A DNA stretch of 11,350 nt, taken from the NCBI GenBank assembly GCA_012064415.1, contig SSNU01000366.1:1-11350 (forward strand). The letters are read 5' to 3'. Below, piece by piece: positions 1 to 7,898 of this stretch. Under the pieces are notes generated by a model. The model was not told where the DNA came from and did not search any database. It saw only the letters and a list, made by a program, of their open reading frames with translations. Source of the stretch: Gyrodactylus bullatarudis. Its lineage: Eukaryota > Platyhelminthes > Monogenea > Gyrodactylidea > Gyrodactylidae. Every line of letters begins with the position of its first letter. Within the stretch, counting starts at the first letter, position 1. The position numbers were made by a program, and so were the translations under genes.

Positions 1-157
1 ACATTGTGTTACATTACAACCCCAAACAAAGAAAAAAGGGGGCCTGTGTTTTTTTGGGGGTAGACATGAAAAATTTTAACTTAGAAAAATTTTGGGCAGA
101 AAAATTTTTAGGAGCTATTCTACACCAATATACCACGATGTATACTATTTTCATGAT

Positions 158-178
158 ATACAGTAGCACGTGATACCA
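158..178 (+). repeat. TIR-like 21-mer, copy 1 of 2
   Basis: The motif has the form TA-CAGTAGCACG followed by tGAtACCA. It matches 3482-3502 at 19 of 21 bases in the same orientation. A TA dinucleotide followed by CAGT is how the left end of many Tc1/mariner elements begins, so this may be a transposon terminus. I found no complementary right end ending in CGTGCTACTGTA anywhere in the window, so no element can be delimited from it. Confidence 0.45.
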
Positions 179-1415
179 TTTGGACAAGGTTCAATTTTGC
201 GATTTCTTGAATGAAGCGTTAACCAATCATCTTTTACTATGATTTCTTATTAATTTTAAATAAAAATGAGTAAAATTTAACTCAGAGCATTCATTGACTT
301 CTTATTTTCATACTTGGTCAATTTTTGGTTTACAAACTTGGGGTTTTTACTCGTCTCTTTTTCAAGAATATTTGAGATTATTCGATTGTTATACGCTCAA
401 TAATCATGGAAAGGGTCTTAAACGAAAGAAGAATGAACACACTACGATATACTATTAAAGTTTTATACCAAACCTTAAGAATAACACTCGACATTTTCAC
501 TCAAAGATCCTCTAAAAATTTCACGCCACTTGTACAAATTCCTAAGCTCTCAGAATATCAGTTAAGCAATGAATAACAGAGAAATAATGATAAAATGTTT
601 TTATTTTGTTGTAATTCGACATTGAATTGTCTTTTTCTATTCTGGATTGCTTAATGACAAGAACTGAAAAATGAGATTCAGTGTTGTTTCAAGACTTGAC
701 TTTCAATGCTAATTTGAGATGAATGCATGGATTACAACTTGTTAAAGCTGCTTGAATTCGTGGAATAGGATCTGGGGAATAAGAGAAAATTGATTAGGAA
801 ACCAAACTTACAACTTTTGCTTGTCCAAATGGGCTTGACAAAGAAAAGGATATCAGATATTGTTAGACAGTGTAATAAACATTATTGAGACACCATTTTG
901 ATTTCCATCACCATTTTGAAGACTCCTCTACACATGAGGATACATTTCTCAACTGGAAATCGGTTTATTTCATGGAGCTAAAATCATCATTTTTGTCTCG
1001 TCTTGCAACTTGATTGACAGGGAAAGAGAAAGAGCATTGAGATGTTATTAATGAATGCGGTTATATTTTGTCATTATTATATCCTCATAGTGGCTTGATA
1101 TCGTGAAAATACAGTCTCTTCTTAAAGTTCAGGATTCTTAAAGACTTGAATTTTAATTTTCAATTGTGAGTACTTTTTTATTTAAAATTGATTTTTAAAG
1201 TAATTTTGTTTTTATTAATTCTACTTTCAATTGTGAAAAGAAGACGACTTGTCAAGAATTCTTTAATTTCGTCTTTACAGTCAGATATTCTGGTCATTTT
1301 TCATACTATTCATAATTTTATTGAATTAAACATTAGCAAGAACTGAACAGTTTTCTAATTTCTCAAAATTATAAGACATTTTCATAAATGGAAAAGAACT
1401 GTCACTAATGAAAAG

Positions 1416-1421
1416 TTTATT
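1416..1421 (-). promoter_or_regulatory. possible polyadenylation signal for transposase E1
   Basis: AATAAA is present on the minus strand about 136 bases downstream of the E1 stop codon. It is a plausible poly(A) signal by position and sequence. The region is so AT-rich that the hexamer could easily occur by chance. Confidence 0.25.
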
Positions 1422-1457
1422 AATGAATAAAATGATTAAATATGTACAAAAAATAAG

Positions 1458-1516
1458 TTAATCTGTTCTATAAATAATAATCTGTACAATAAATATAATA
1501 AATTAATCTGTTCAAT
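1458..1516. repeat. short AT-rich repeat around an ATCTGTWC core
   Basis: TTAATCTGTTC occurs at 1458-1468 and again at 1503-1513. A variant, AATCTGTAC, lies between them near 1479-1487. The spacers are AT-rich and similar to each other. The cluster is just downstream of the E1 stop codon, so it may be 3' untranslated or subterminal transposon sequence. Confidence 0.35.
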
Positions 1517-1556
1517 GAAAAATGAATAATTAAATCTTTTTAATAAAATAAAATTG

Positions 1557-3283
1557 TTAATATTTCGTGTAGCCCCCTCCAGCCCTTATGACAGCACGAA
1601 GGCGCTTTGGCATCGAGTCGATAAGGTTGTTGACTTTCTGCTGCATGTCTGGTGAAGCAATGATCCTCCTCAGAATTTGATCCATTGCCTCACGACTGAA
1701 GGGGGTACCGGCTGCGTAATCTTTCCAAAAGTTCTTGGAAAAGCCAAATAGATTCTCAATAGGGTTGAGGTCAGGGGAATACGGAGGCCATTCCAAAAGT
1801 TGGATGTTATTATGGGCATAATAACGCCTAGATATTGCGGATTTGTGGATAGGGGCATTGTCCAAAACCACCCTGACCCCAACCTCTGCTTCTTGTTCAT
1901 TCGGAAGGGCGCCCATCTCCTCTTCCGTGGATTCCTCAGATGTATCTATGAAATAATATTTATAAGAAAGAGAAATAACAAGTGAAAAAAGGTTTTACTT
2001 ACCCCCAGCCAAATCTTCATCAAATGTCTCGTCCGGATCATATGGAAGATTATAAGGAACATATCCCGGTTCAAGTTCCTGTAAAGCCAGGTCGAAGAGT
2101 CTGACGAAGTCTTCGCTCTTCATGCCACCTGGGCCCTGATGTGGCGCGAAGAATGGCAGCTTTCCATAAGTGATGGCAGCAAAATACATTACACTGATAC
2201 CAGATCTGACCACAGGGAGACGTTCAAGTTGAGGGTCAGATCCGGGGAAGGTCCAGATGAACTTGGATGTTCTTTTAGTAGCATTATCAGTGTATTGGAC
2301 CTCATCACCAAAATGTGTGCTTCGCCAGAATTCGGTTCCCTTATCGACATACCTAAATAATGGATTCATTATTGAATTTTCATAATAACAACTAAATTGA
2401 GGATAAACTTACTTGGTTGCAAACTGCAAACGCTTCTGTCGAATTTCTCTCGTCATCGTGGGACCCTTTCTCTTCTTTTTGAGACGCAGTTTAAGTTTCC
2501 TGGCATAATTCCGCATAAGTTTAATTGGTTTTCCAGGAAAATGCTGTCTGCAGATAGTGGTCAGCTTGATTAGTGTCGGTAGTCGTCTCATAACCTCAGG
2601 AAACTTAACTGGTCTCCCCCCTTTGTTAACTGGATGAGGAAGAGGATTCCTAAGGATTTTCAGCTTATAGGCAACTGCAGACTTGGACATTTGGTATCGT
2701 GCTGCTATTTGTCTGACAGTCATGCCTTGGTCTGCATCACGAAGAATTAGTTGATCGTTGTCCTTAGGATAGCGGAAGTTGGTCCTCTTCTCTTTCCAGT
2801 ATGCGACACGCCCTCTTCTTGAGTGAGGCCTAAGATCAACCTCCTCAGGGCGGTCCTCAGCTGGACGATCCTCTCCAATGACGCGTTGGAGCTGAGGAAG
2901 AGAGCCTCTATCTGTTGCGCGTAGATCTTCGACTCGGTTGAGCTCTCTGTCTATTCGGTGCCCTTCAATAACAATATCATTTCCCAAATTAAAGTTCAAT
3001 CGGACTGGGGATCTAGGCTCGGGCACATGGGGGGGCCTGGCTCTTGGCTGGGGTTGTCTTCTTGTTCCGGGATTATGTTCTGAGGTCTGACGGGAGATAA
3101 GGGCTGAACGTTTTGAGGCCTTCTTCGCCTTGGGGGCCGTCCAGCGTTAGGAATGTTTACTAAGAATGTATTTAGCAAAAATAACTTACGGTTTGTCTGA
3201 GATGGCAGGAGCTCGACCTCATAGTCATCAAGATGACGAATGGATCGACGTCTCCGGCTCCTTCTAACATTATCGTCTTCCAT
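1557..3283 (-). CDS. intact four-exon Tc1-like DDE transposase (E1)
   Basis: Predicted structure is complement(join(1557..1945, 2003..2352, 2413..3103, 3190..3283)), giving 1524 nt and 507 residues with no internal stop. The enzyme would cut and paste its own element in the nucleus. Residues 1-60 are arginine-rich and basic. A helix-turn-helix with QGMTVRQIAARYQMSKSAVA lies near 158-179, and a GGRP linker at 193-196. The catalytic triad is D278 in THFGDEVQ, D407 in VVLDNAPIHKS and E442 in SPDLNPIENLFG. D407 and E442 are 34 residues apart, as in Tc1 (DD34E). D278 and D407 are 128 apart, longer than the roughly 90 usual in Tc1, because of an acidic stretch near 368-398. The length exceeds the usual 340-360. 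The ATG at 3283 is the first in frame and starts a short exon ending at a GTAAGT donor. G+C is visibly higher than in the flanks. Splicing is inferred from sequence only; the family assignment is firm. Confidence 0.85.
1946..2002 (-). other. E1 intron 3 (57 nt, phase 1)
   Basis: The donor is GTAAGT (2002-1997) and the acceptor is TTTCATAG ending at 1946. Splicing makes a GAT codon from G plus AT and joins the frame ending DEDLAG to the one starting TSEESTEEE. Without splicing the upstream frame stops at once. An intron occupies the matching place in E3 (10777-10835). Confidence 0.85.
2353..2412 (-). other. E1 intron 2 (60 nt, phase 2)
   Basis: The donor is GTAAGT (2412-2407) and the acceptor is TTATTTAG ending at 2353. 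Splicing forms one AAG codon and joins LQFATK to YVDKGTEFW. In E3 the matching stretch between FA and TEFW has the same seven-residue length and no intron, which supports this junction to the base. Confidence 0.88.
3104..3189 (-). other. E1 intron 1 (86 nt, phase 1)
   Basis: The donor is GTAAGT (3189-3184) and the acceptor is GTTCAG ending at 3104. This pair joins exon 1 (31 codons plus one base) to the frame that carries the helix-turn-helix, with no stop between. Reading through instead leaves the 3283 frame to stop near 2996 in the wrong frame. A 30-nt intron with acceptor at 3160 also keeps the wrong frame. The 86-nt choice is therefore preferred. Confidence 0.7.
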
Positions 3284-3481
3284 TTTGAATTTAAATGTCT
3301 TTATGTAAAATTCTCAAGAGATGTAAACAAACAAATTCCAGAATTTGAATTTGGAAATTTTCGTTTTTTCGTCACACAATTGAAAAATAATCAACTACTG
3401 AAGGAAAACGATGAAAATTCTTATTACTTAACTAAACTCAACCAAATCTTGTTCTGACTCAATATTTTTTGAATAAATGCA

Positions 3482-3502
3482 ATACAGTAGCACGCGAAAC
3501 CA
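3482..3502 (+). repeat. TIR-like 21-mer, copy 2 of 2
   Basis: This copy reads TA-CAGTAGCACG then cGAaACCA and is directly repeated from 158-178 with two mismatches. It lies about 200 bases upstream of the E1 start codon. It is oriented as a left end (CAGT reading rightwards), so it is not the expected inverted partner for a terminus at 158. It may mark the edge of a neighbouring, now truncated element. Confidence 0.45.
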
Positions 3503-3862
3503 GATTTCTTAAACAACTATGTTAGTAGATGTTAGAGAATATCAAGAGTCTCACATATTAATTCGTTTTCAACTTCAAGTATTGATAGTATTTTTACTTG
3601 TACAGGGAAAGATGAAAAGGTTCAACATATTTTTTTATTTATAAAATTAACAGTTATTTATGATGAATTTAATCCTTTTTTAGTTTTTTATCTTATAAAA
3701 CAACCGACCATACACAAGGCCCTGTCTAGAGTATGATAGAAATGAAGGAGGAGAAATTATTGAAGCTTGAGTAATTAAATTCATGTGCTAAAATATTAAA
3801 ACCTTATAAACATTTTTCAGAAGTCAGTTCCCAGTAATCGTTTGCATTCATATTAATAGTTG

Positions 3863-3877
3863 GAGTCTTGCAGACTC
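3863..3877. repeat. small perfect hairpin
   Basis: GAGTCT, a three-base loop TGC, then AGACTC. The arms are perfectly complementary over six bases. There is no T-run or gene context to give it a role, and chance is possible. Confidence 0.25.
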
Positions 3878-4462
3878 GATTAGGCGTTGCCTTTTCTAGA
3901 AGTTCAATTGCCATTCTGTCTGATATCATTGATATCATCATCTCCAAGCATACTTAAAATTATTACCTCAGGATGGGCAAGGTATACATTATTTCTCAAT
4001 CTGCCAAAAACAATTTGAATAATTTCTCGAAATTATGGACTCGTTGAACTATTCTGAAGAAATTCTTGGACGCATCAGAAATTGATGGGGATAACTTACC
4101 AGGAAGGTATGTAAATTTTCATGACAAACTTTGATAACCGTACAAGCTTCGGACTCGGATTTTTTAAGCTAATTAAGTTTTAATTGATATAAGCCAATAT
4201 GAGTGGAAATTTTTAATAGTATTATTATCGATTAATTTTCATCGAATTTAAAATTATGAAATAGAAAACGTTCTAAATTTTTTCTTTTGCATCATGAAAA
4301 TTTTTATTTTTTAAGACAGCTAGAATTTTTTCAAATATACCATCATAATCAGAATTTTAGGAACTATAAGATCCAATATCAGGCAAAAAAAATTTTGGTT
4401 GACCACAGCTAATAACTATTCATAATATGGAGAAACTTTCATGCAATTTAATTGCACTAAAC

Positions 4463-4645
4463 ATGAATAATACCATTGGTATCATTCGCTTTTGCCAAAG
4501 AGTTGGTCTTAATGCCAAGCAGATCTCATTCCTGTTCTGGAGAATCAAGATTTCCTAATTTTCAGAAACTAAAACGTGTAAAAGATGGTTATTGTTTCAG
4601 ATGTCCTAAGTGCAAGAGTCGATAAGGAAAAGTATGTTTTTTCTC
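4463..4645 (+). pseudogene. Merlin/IS1595-like transposase N-terminal remnant
   Basis: Three short plus-strand pieces in different frames together resemble the start of a Merlin (IS1595/ISXO2-type) transposase. The first opens with an ATG and reads IIRFCQRVGLNAKQIS before a stop at 4556. The second carries KDGYCFRCPKCKSR, a zinc-ribbon half with paired cysteines, and stops at 4623. The third reads ESIRKSMFF, like the SIRKGSFF-type motif that follows the ribbon in this family. The first cysteine pair is not clearly kept and no DDE core follows. At least two frameshifts make it dead. The 3' side is abutted by the oppositely oriented E4 fragment. The resemblance is by eye only, and an overlapping antisense frame competes with it. 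Confidence 0.42.
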
Positions 4646-4659
4646 TTGAATAATTTAAT

Positions 4660-5065
4660 TCAGACACATTCTTCGAAGGATCCAAACTCGAGTTTGAAAG
4701 ACTCTAAAAACATACAAAAATAAAAATACACGGTGATAAATAAAAAACTCAACTCTTACGGAAAAGAGGAAACTTTTCGAAAAGAAGGAAACCATGAAAT
4801 CCCTCGTTAAAAGGACTCCATGTCTTGCAAAATCTTTCACTGAGAAGTGAAGAGTTTTCCAAGTATAATTTGATCTGGTAATAGTTCTGGCTATTCTTAC
4901 ATGGACTGTCTCGATAGCAATTAGATTCAGACCATTAACTTTGACTCTTCTGATCTGACCAACGGTATGGCCAGTTATGGACTTGATCTCACTGTAAGAT
5001 TTACCCTCCTCAAGCAACTGGTAGATCGTGAACTTTTGAAAAATGTTTAGATGCCTAGCATGCAT
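4660..5065 (-). pseudogene. helix-turn-helix N-terminus of a Tc1/mariner-type transposase (E4)
   Basis: From the ATG at 5065, about 102 codons run open to a GTAAGA donor at 4759. The beginning, FQKFTIYQLLEEGKSYSEIK followed by SITGHTVGQIRRVKV, has the spacing of the first helix-turn-helix of Tc1/mariner transposases. The following block (RIARTITRSNYTWK then FARHGVLLTRDFM) fits a second helix-turn-helix. Such domains bind the transposon ends. A 56-nt intron (4704-4759) with a T-rich tract ending TTTTTAG is likely. No catalytic core follows, because the downstream sequence turns into unrelated DNA. It may be a truncated copy. Reading straight through instead gives a 136-codon frame whose tail is low-complexity and unlikely to be protein. 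Confidence 0.6.
4704..4759 (-). other. probable intron in E4 (56 nt, phase 0)
   Basis: The donor is GTAAGA after a TCC codon. A T-rich tract and the acceptor TTTTTAG end at 4704. The size matches the 56-60 nt introns of E1 and E3. The downstream exon stays open but has no family resemblance, so the call rests only on splice signals and size. Confidence 0.45.
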
Positions 5066-5405
5066 GAGCTTACCATGATTTTCTATATCATTATTGATTT
5101 TAATTATTAGCAGGGCAAAAAATGCCTATAAATCCCTATGGTCAGTTTCTTTAATTACGCTCATTCTAAAACATTTTCACATGCCTCGCTGAAAATTTTC
5201 AAGCCTATTTTCAAATATTAGTGACTAGCCTGTGGTTACCAACCAATACTTGAAGCATAATTAAATACATATGTACTTCATATCTGAGTTTTGTCTAGAC
5301 CAGATGAGGCTTGTCTACAACCAATCAAAACTCGTCATTGTTTCTACCATTAATGGATAATTGATTCATTCATCATCTCAAAATGAGAGAAAGACTAGTA
5401 AAACA
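5066..5405. other. intergenic, nothing recognised
   Basis: This is AT-rich sequence between the E4 fragment and the BED-finger fragment. I found no frame with family resemblance, no hairpin of note and no RNA gene. Confidence 0.5.
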
Positions 5406-5719
5406 ATGTATGAGAAACGCATGGATATCATAAGACAATATCCTGGATTTCAAGAGACCAACATAAAATTGTACTGTACAAAGTGTCATTGTTTTGTGAA
5501 CTATGAGAAAGTTTCATGTAACTCAACATAGAAACACTGCATCTCATCGGAGGAACTTACAAGCTAATGAGGTCCAACAAAGTATTGATTGTAATGAAAA
5601 TATTAAGGAATGTATTGTGGAAACATTTATATCATGTGGGATACCATACGAGATGAATGAATGAAGAGTTTGTTCCTAATGTGCTGACACCATCAGAACG
5701 AACTAATCAAAAACAATAA
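5406..5719 (+). pseudogene. broken BED/CGGBP1-like zinc-finger protein, probably hAT-type
   Basis: Three consecutive pieces in three frames read as one protein start. Piece one, from the ATG at 5406, includes NIKLYCTKCHCFVNYEK and stops at 5529. Piece two, from about 5527, has HRNTASHRRNLQANE and then ECIVETFISCGIPYEMNE, and stops at 5662. Piece three, from 5660, has NEEFVPNVLTPSERTNQ and stops at 5717. The Cx2C and Hx5H spacing fits a BED-type finger. The finger, the next helix ending in a GIPY-like motif and the PSERT stretch follow the order seen in CGGBP1-like and hAT-derived proteins, which bind DNA. At least two frameshifts and truncation after about 105 codons make it a remnant. No hAT catalytic domain is visible downstream. 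Confidence 0.55.
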
Positions 5720-5959
5720 ATTGTGGTTGCTTCTAGGTAGTCTGATATTTTATAAATAAATCCGAAAAGGGGCAGAGATGAGAGGGTAATTTTCCACATA
5801 AAGTGCACAGGTCGAACTGTACCTAATTCAGTAGGATTTGAAAAAAAAAGATGTGAGAGTGAAAAAACTCGATTTTGGTAGGTTGTTGAGATTCTCGATA
5901 TCTATTCATTCAGGTCAGGGTAGAGAGGAACTGTATTTTTGGCAACTGAAACATAATGG
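5720..5959. other. intergenic, nothing recognised
   Basis: This sequence joins the BED-finger remnant to the pogo-type remnant. Some of it is probably the decayed central part of one of the two, but no motif can be read. Confidence 0.4.
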
Positions 5960-6313
5960 AAGGCTGTTCAGACTTCTTTTAGCCGTTTTCAGAGACTGCC
6001 AAATCTGAACTTGTGCTTCTTTCTACCTAACTCAACGCCAATAACTCAGCCTATAGACTTAGGTATAGGAAGATTATGGAAACAAGGATACAGAAGAAGA
6101 TTAGAAGAACGTTTTCAGATGATAAATTTGGAGACGAGAAATTAGGAGTCTATTGATAAACTCATTTGTACCTGTCGTTGCTGTGAGATGGCTGCTGAAG
6201 CTTGGGAGGAGTTTTCTCAAACAACAATAACCCGCTGCTTCGAAAAGTCAAGCTTGAAGGAAACAATAATAAAGCGGGCAGAATATGATGCGGATGAGAT
6301 TGTAACCAGTTAA
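5960..6313 (+). pseudogene. pogo/Tigger-type (DDE_1) transposase C-terminal remnant
   Basis: Two plus-strand pieces give the end of a DDE_1 transposase. The first carries LCFFLPNSTPITQPIDLGI followed by a lysine/arginine-rich LWKQGYRRRLEERF, and stops at 6143. It matches the FLPPNTTS...QPLDQGVI block around the third catalytic aspartate, which is kept here as D in PIDLGI. The second piece, 6149-6313, has CEMAAEAWEEFSQTTITRCF, the typical AW..V...TI..CF segment after the core, and ends at TAA 6311. The first two catalytic residues and the DNA-binding domain are absent or unreadable. A frameshift near 6145 breaks it. Family assignment is good from motif order; the left limit is approximate. Confidence 0.75.
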
Positions 6314-6326
6314 GCATTTGCAGTAC

Positions 6327-6695
6327 TCAAGCATTTGAGGAAATAAATTTTGATTGAAAAATCTTTAATAGACATGTTACTTTTTTGAACTTCATTTTTG
6401 CCTTTTGTACCACAAGGCTGCAATATTTTATAGAACATTCAAAATTCAGAATATTCAGACTTTCGGCTATCCGGAGAGCAATTTTATTAACTCTTGACTG
6501 GCTGACAGGGATACTTTTGCGTCTTAAATAGAGTACCTCTTCAACAATTCTTGATGAAAGCGTAGAAGTTTGCAATTGAGATGTGCAGTTGTAAACTCGA
6601 TCTTTGAGGGATTCTTCGGCCAATTTTTCTACACATCTGATTGTAGATTTTACTTGTCTGATATTGACTGACAGATAAGTACTGATGAAATGAGG
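6327..6695 (-). pseudogene. CENP-B/Tc5-type DNA-binding domain fragment
   Basis: The minus-strand frame is open from about 6695 to 6327. It holds IVEEVLYLRRKSIPVSQSRV, then KIALRIAESLNILNFECSIK. This fits the second helix-turn-helix of the CENP-B/Tc5 type found in pogo-like and Tc5-like transposases, where a PVS..I stretch precedes A..IA..LNI..F. The conserved tryptophan and the FKKRH end are not cleanly present, and the final residues look degraded. No ATG opens the frame. It runs tail-to-tail with the plus-strand pogo remnant ending at 6313, so it must come from a different insertion or an inversion. Confidence 0.5.
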
Positions 6696-6769
6696 TCATT
6701 GGTTGATTTCCTGCGAAGAATCAACTCGAAAAATATCATAAATTGGCATGAAATCCTATGTTAGTTCAA

Positions 6770-7650
6770 ATGTCTACTCCTACTAATCTTTACACCTTTC
6801 AAGAACGAGAGGAAATACTTTCTATGATTTTAAATGGCGCACCATGTAAAATTGTTCAAGAAAAGTTCGGTTTATCCAAAGCTTATTTCTACAAGTTGAA
6901 ATAAGATGCATGCAGTCGTATCAAATTCATTCAGCCAAGACGTTCTAAATTTATTCTAATCGAAGATGATCTCATATTGTAAAGTATTGTAAAGATTCTG
7001 AAGTTACAAAATCTCAAATCAAACTTAAGGCTAAAGAAATTGCTGAACGTTTGGGTTTAGATAATTTTCAGTGCTCAAGATCTTATATAAATGAATTCAT
7101 TCGAAGGAACAATGTCAAGTGCAAAGAGGAAATTAATGAAGTTCAAATTCCTGATGAAAATTTCTTCTTTGTTGATTTTACTAAAATCTCAGTAGCATGC
7201 GGTGTTCAGCAAGGTTTAGGTGTCCTACGATCAGACGAAGCAGATCTTCAAGTAATAATTTTAATTGATAGTCATGCCGTCCAGAAGCAAATGACTATAG
7301 GTACTCCAATGAAAGTTTTGAACAGTAAGTTTACAATCCAGAGATTGAAGAAACGGTACCACAATCGAAGAACTGAAGAGGTGTCTAAGATTGAGAGGAG
7401 CTCTAATGGATCTTTTTACTCCATAGCAGATGATTTGGAAAATCTATGTGAGGCTTGGTATAGCATAAACATAAGATGTTGCTGAATCAATTCAGAATTA
7501 TACAAGGACGCAACTTCCGAACCTTGATAACGAGGATGAAGAATTAGCCAGATCGTTCGAGTTATGCTTGAAATTTTTTGAGAAACATGGAGAAAAAGAA
7601 TTTTTGATGTTGAAGAACCTAAAAAGGGACTTTAATAAAAGTTTTAACTA
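6770..7650 (+). pseudogene. pogo/Tigger-type transposase with shrunken core
   Basis: From the ATG at 6770, 44 codons give a first helix-turn-helix (FQEREEILSMILNGAPCKIV then QEKFGLSKAYFYKLK) and stop at 6902. A 10-bp tandem duplication near 6975-6994 lies where the frame changes. Next comes a second, CENP-B/Tc5-type domain (KAKEIAERLGLDNFQC, then SRSYINEFIRRNN), which continues without a stop for 144 codons from 7051 to 7485. That frame runs straight into the family's C-terminal part (LKKRYHNRR, DDLENLCEAWYS). The catalytic core is far shorter than in complete pogo transposases. IILIDSHA may be the second aspartate, but the QPLDxG site is replaced by TPMKVL. A last piece (about 7470-7650) is an acidic tail. 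It is probably an internally deleted, non-catalytic copy. Confidence 0.7.
6975..6994 (+). repeat. 10-bp tandem duplication
   Basis: ATTGTAAAGT is followed directly by ATTGTAAAG plus A. The two tandem units sit at the place where the pogo-type reading frame shifts and picks up a TAA. A slippage duplication is a simple explanation for one of the breaks in this copy. Confidence 0.6.
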
Positions 7651-7898
7651 AAGTTCTTTTACATTTGAATTGACTTCCAGTAGTTAGGATAATCAGAGTA
7701 ATCAGAGACCTCTTGATAAAAAATGTTTGTTTTTCTAATTCATTCATTATCACTGGAAAAAAGATCCGAGTGTTGTTTTCACTGATCATTGATTTTTATA
7801 AAAAAACATGCGTGAAAGAAACATGAATAAAATAAAGATTCCGAAAAAATCTTCAGTTCCCCTCGTCATTGAAAAAAAATAAGGCAAATTTTAGTCGG
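7651..7898. other. intergenic, nothing recognised
   Basis: This AT-rich stretch lies between the end of the plus-strand pogo-type remnant and the end of the minus-strand Tc1-like exon. It would hold the 3' flanks of both. I could not find terminal repeats. Confidence 0.45.

Larger units (their letters stand above)
1..1556. other. AT-rich region without a recognisable gene
   Basis: I read both strands and found no domain, RNA gene or long frame. The longest plus-strand frame with an ATG is 56 codons (406-576) and resembles nothing I know. The stretch holds a TIR-like 21-mer (158-178), a spaced 12-base direct repeat (TTTCAATTGTGA at 1158-1169 and 1225-1236), and an AT-rich run just downstream of the E1 stop codon. 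It may include the 3' flank of transposon E1, but no element boundary can be fixed. Confidence 0.6.
3284..4462. other. AT-rich region without a recognisable gene
   Basis: This region is upstream of E1 and presumably holds its promoter and the end of that transposon, but I can mark neither. It contains the second TIR-like 21-mer (3482-3502) and a 6-bp-arm hairpin at 3863-3877. Plus-strand frames running over 3233-3457 are antisense to or flanking E1 exon 1 and look like chance. Confidence 0.5.

Noticed and set aside
406..576. A 56-codon plus-strand frame starting with ATG (MERVLNERRMN).
   Set aside because: Length is within chance for this base composition and no family resemblance or splice context is seen.
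727..888. Plus-strand frame with a single TAG (LTKKRISDIVRQCNK near its end).
   Set aside because: It could be a worn helix-turn-helix, but the match is too short to support and nothing around it agrees.
1800..2360. Plus-strand and alternative minus-strand frames across E1 exons.
   Set aside because: They overlap the well-supported transposase exons in other frames and show no motifs; they are shadows.
3029..3035. Run of seven C on the coding strand of E1 that could act as a -1 slippery site, since the upstream and downstream frames differ by -1.
   Set aside because: An 86-nt intron (3104-3189) with a GTAAGT donor and TTCAG acceptor joins the correct frames without any shift and leaves no stop, so frameshifting is not needed.
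3160..3189. A 30-nt intron in E1 with acceptor CTTAG at 3160.
   Set aside because: It keeps the frame that stops near 2996 and does not reach the helix-turn-helix frame, and it is half the size of the other introns.
4571..4703. Minus-strand frame open for about 44 codons downstream of the E4 intron.
   Set aside because: It lies antisense to the possible zinc-ribbon sequence and has no recognisable motif, so it was not annotated as an exon, although the matter is not settled.
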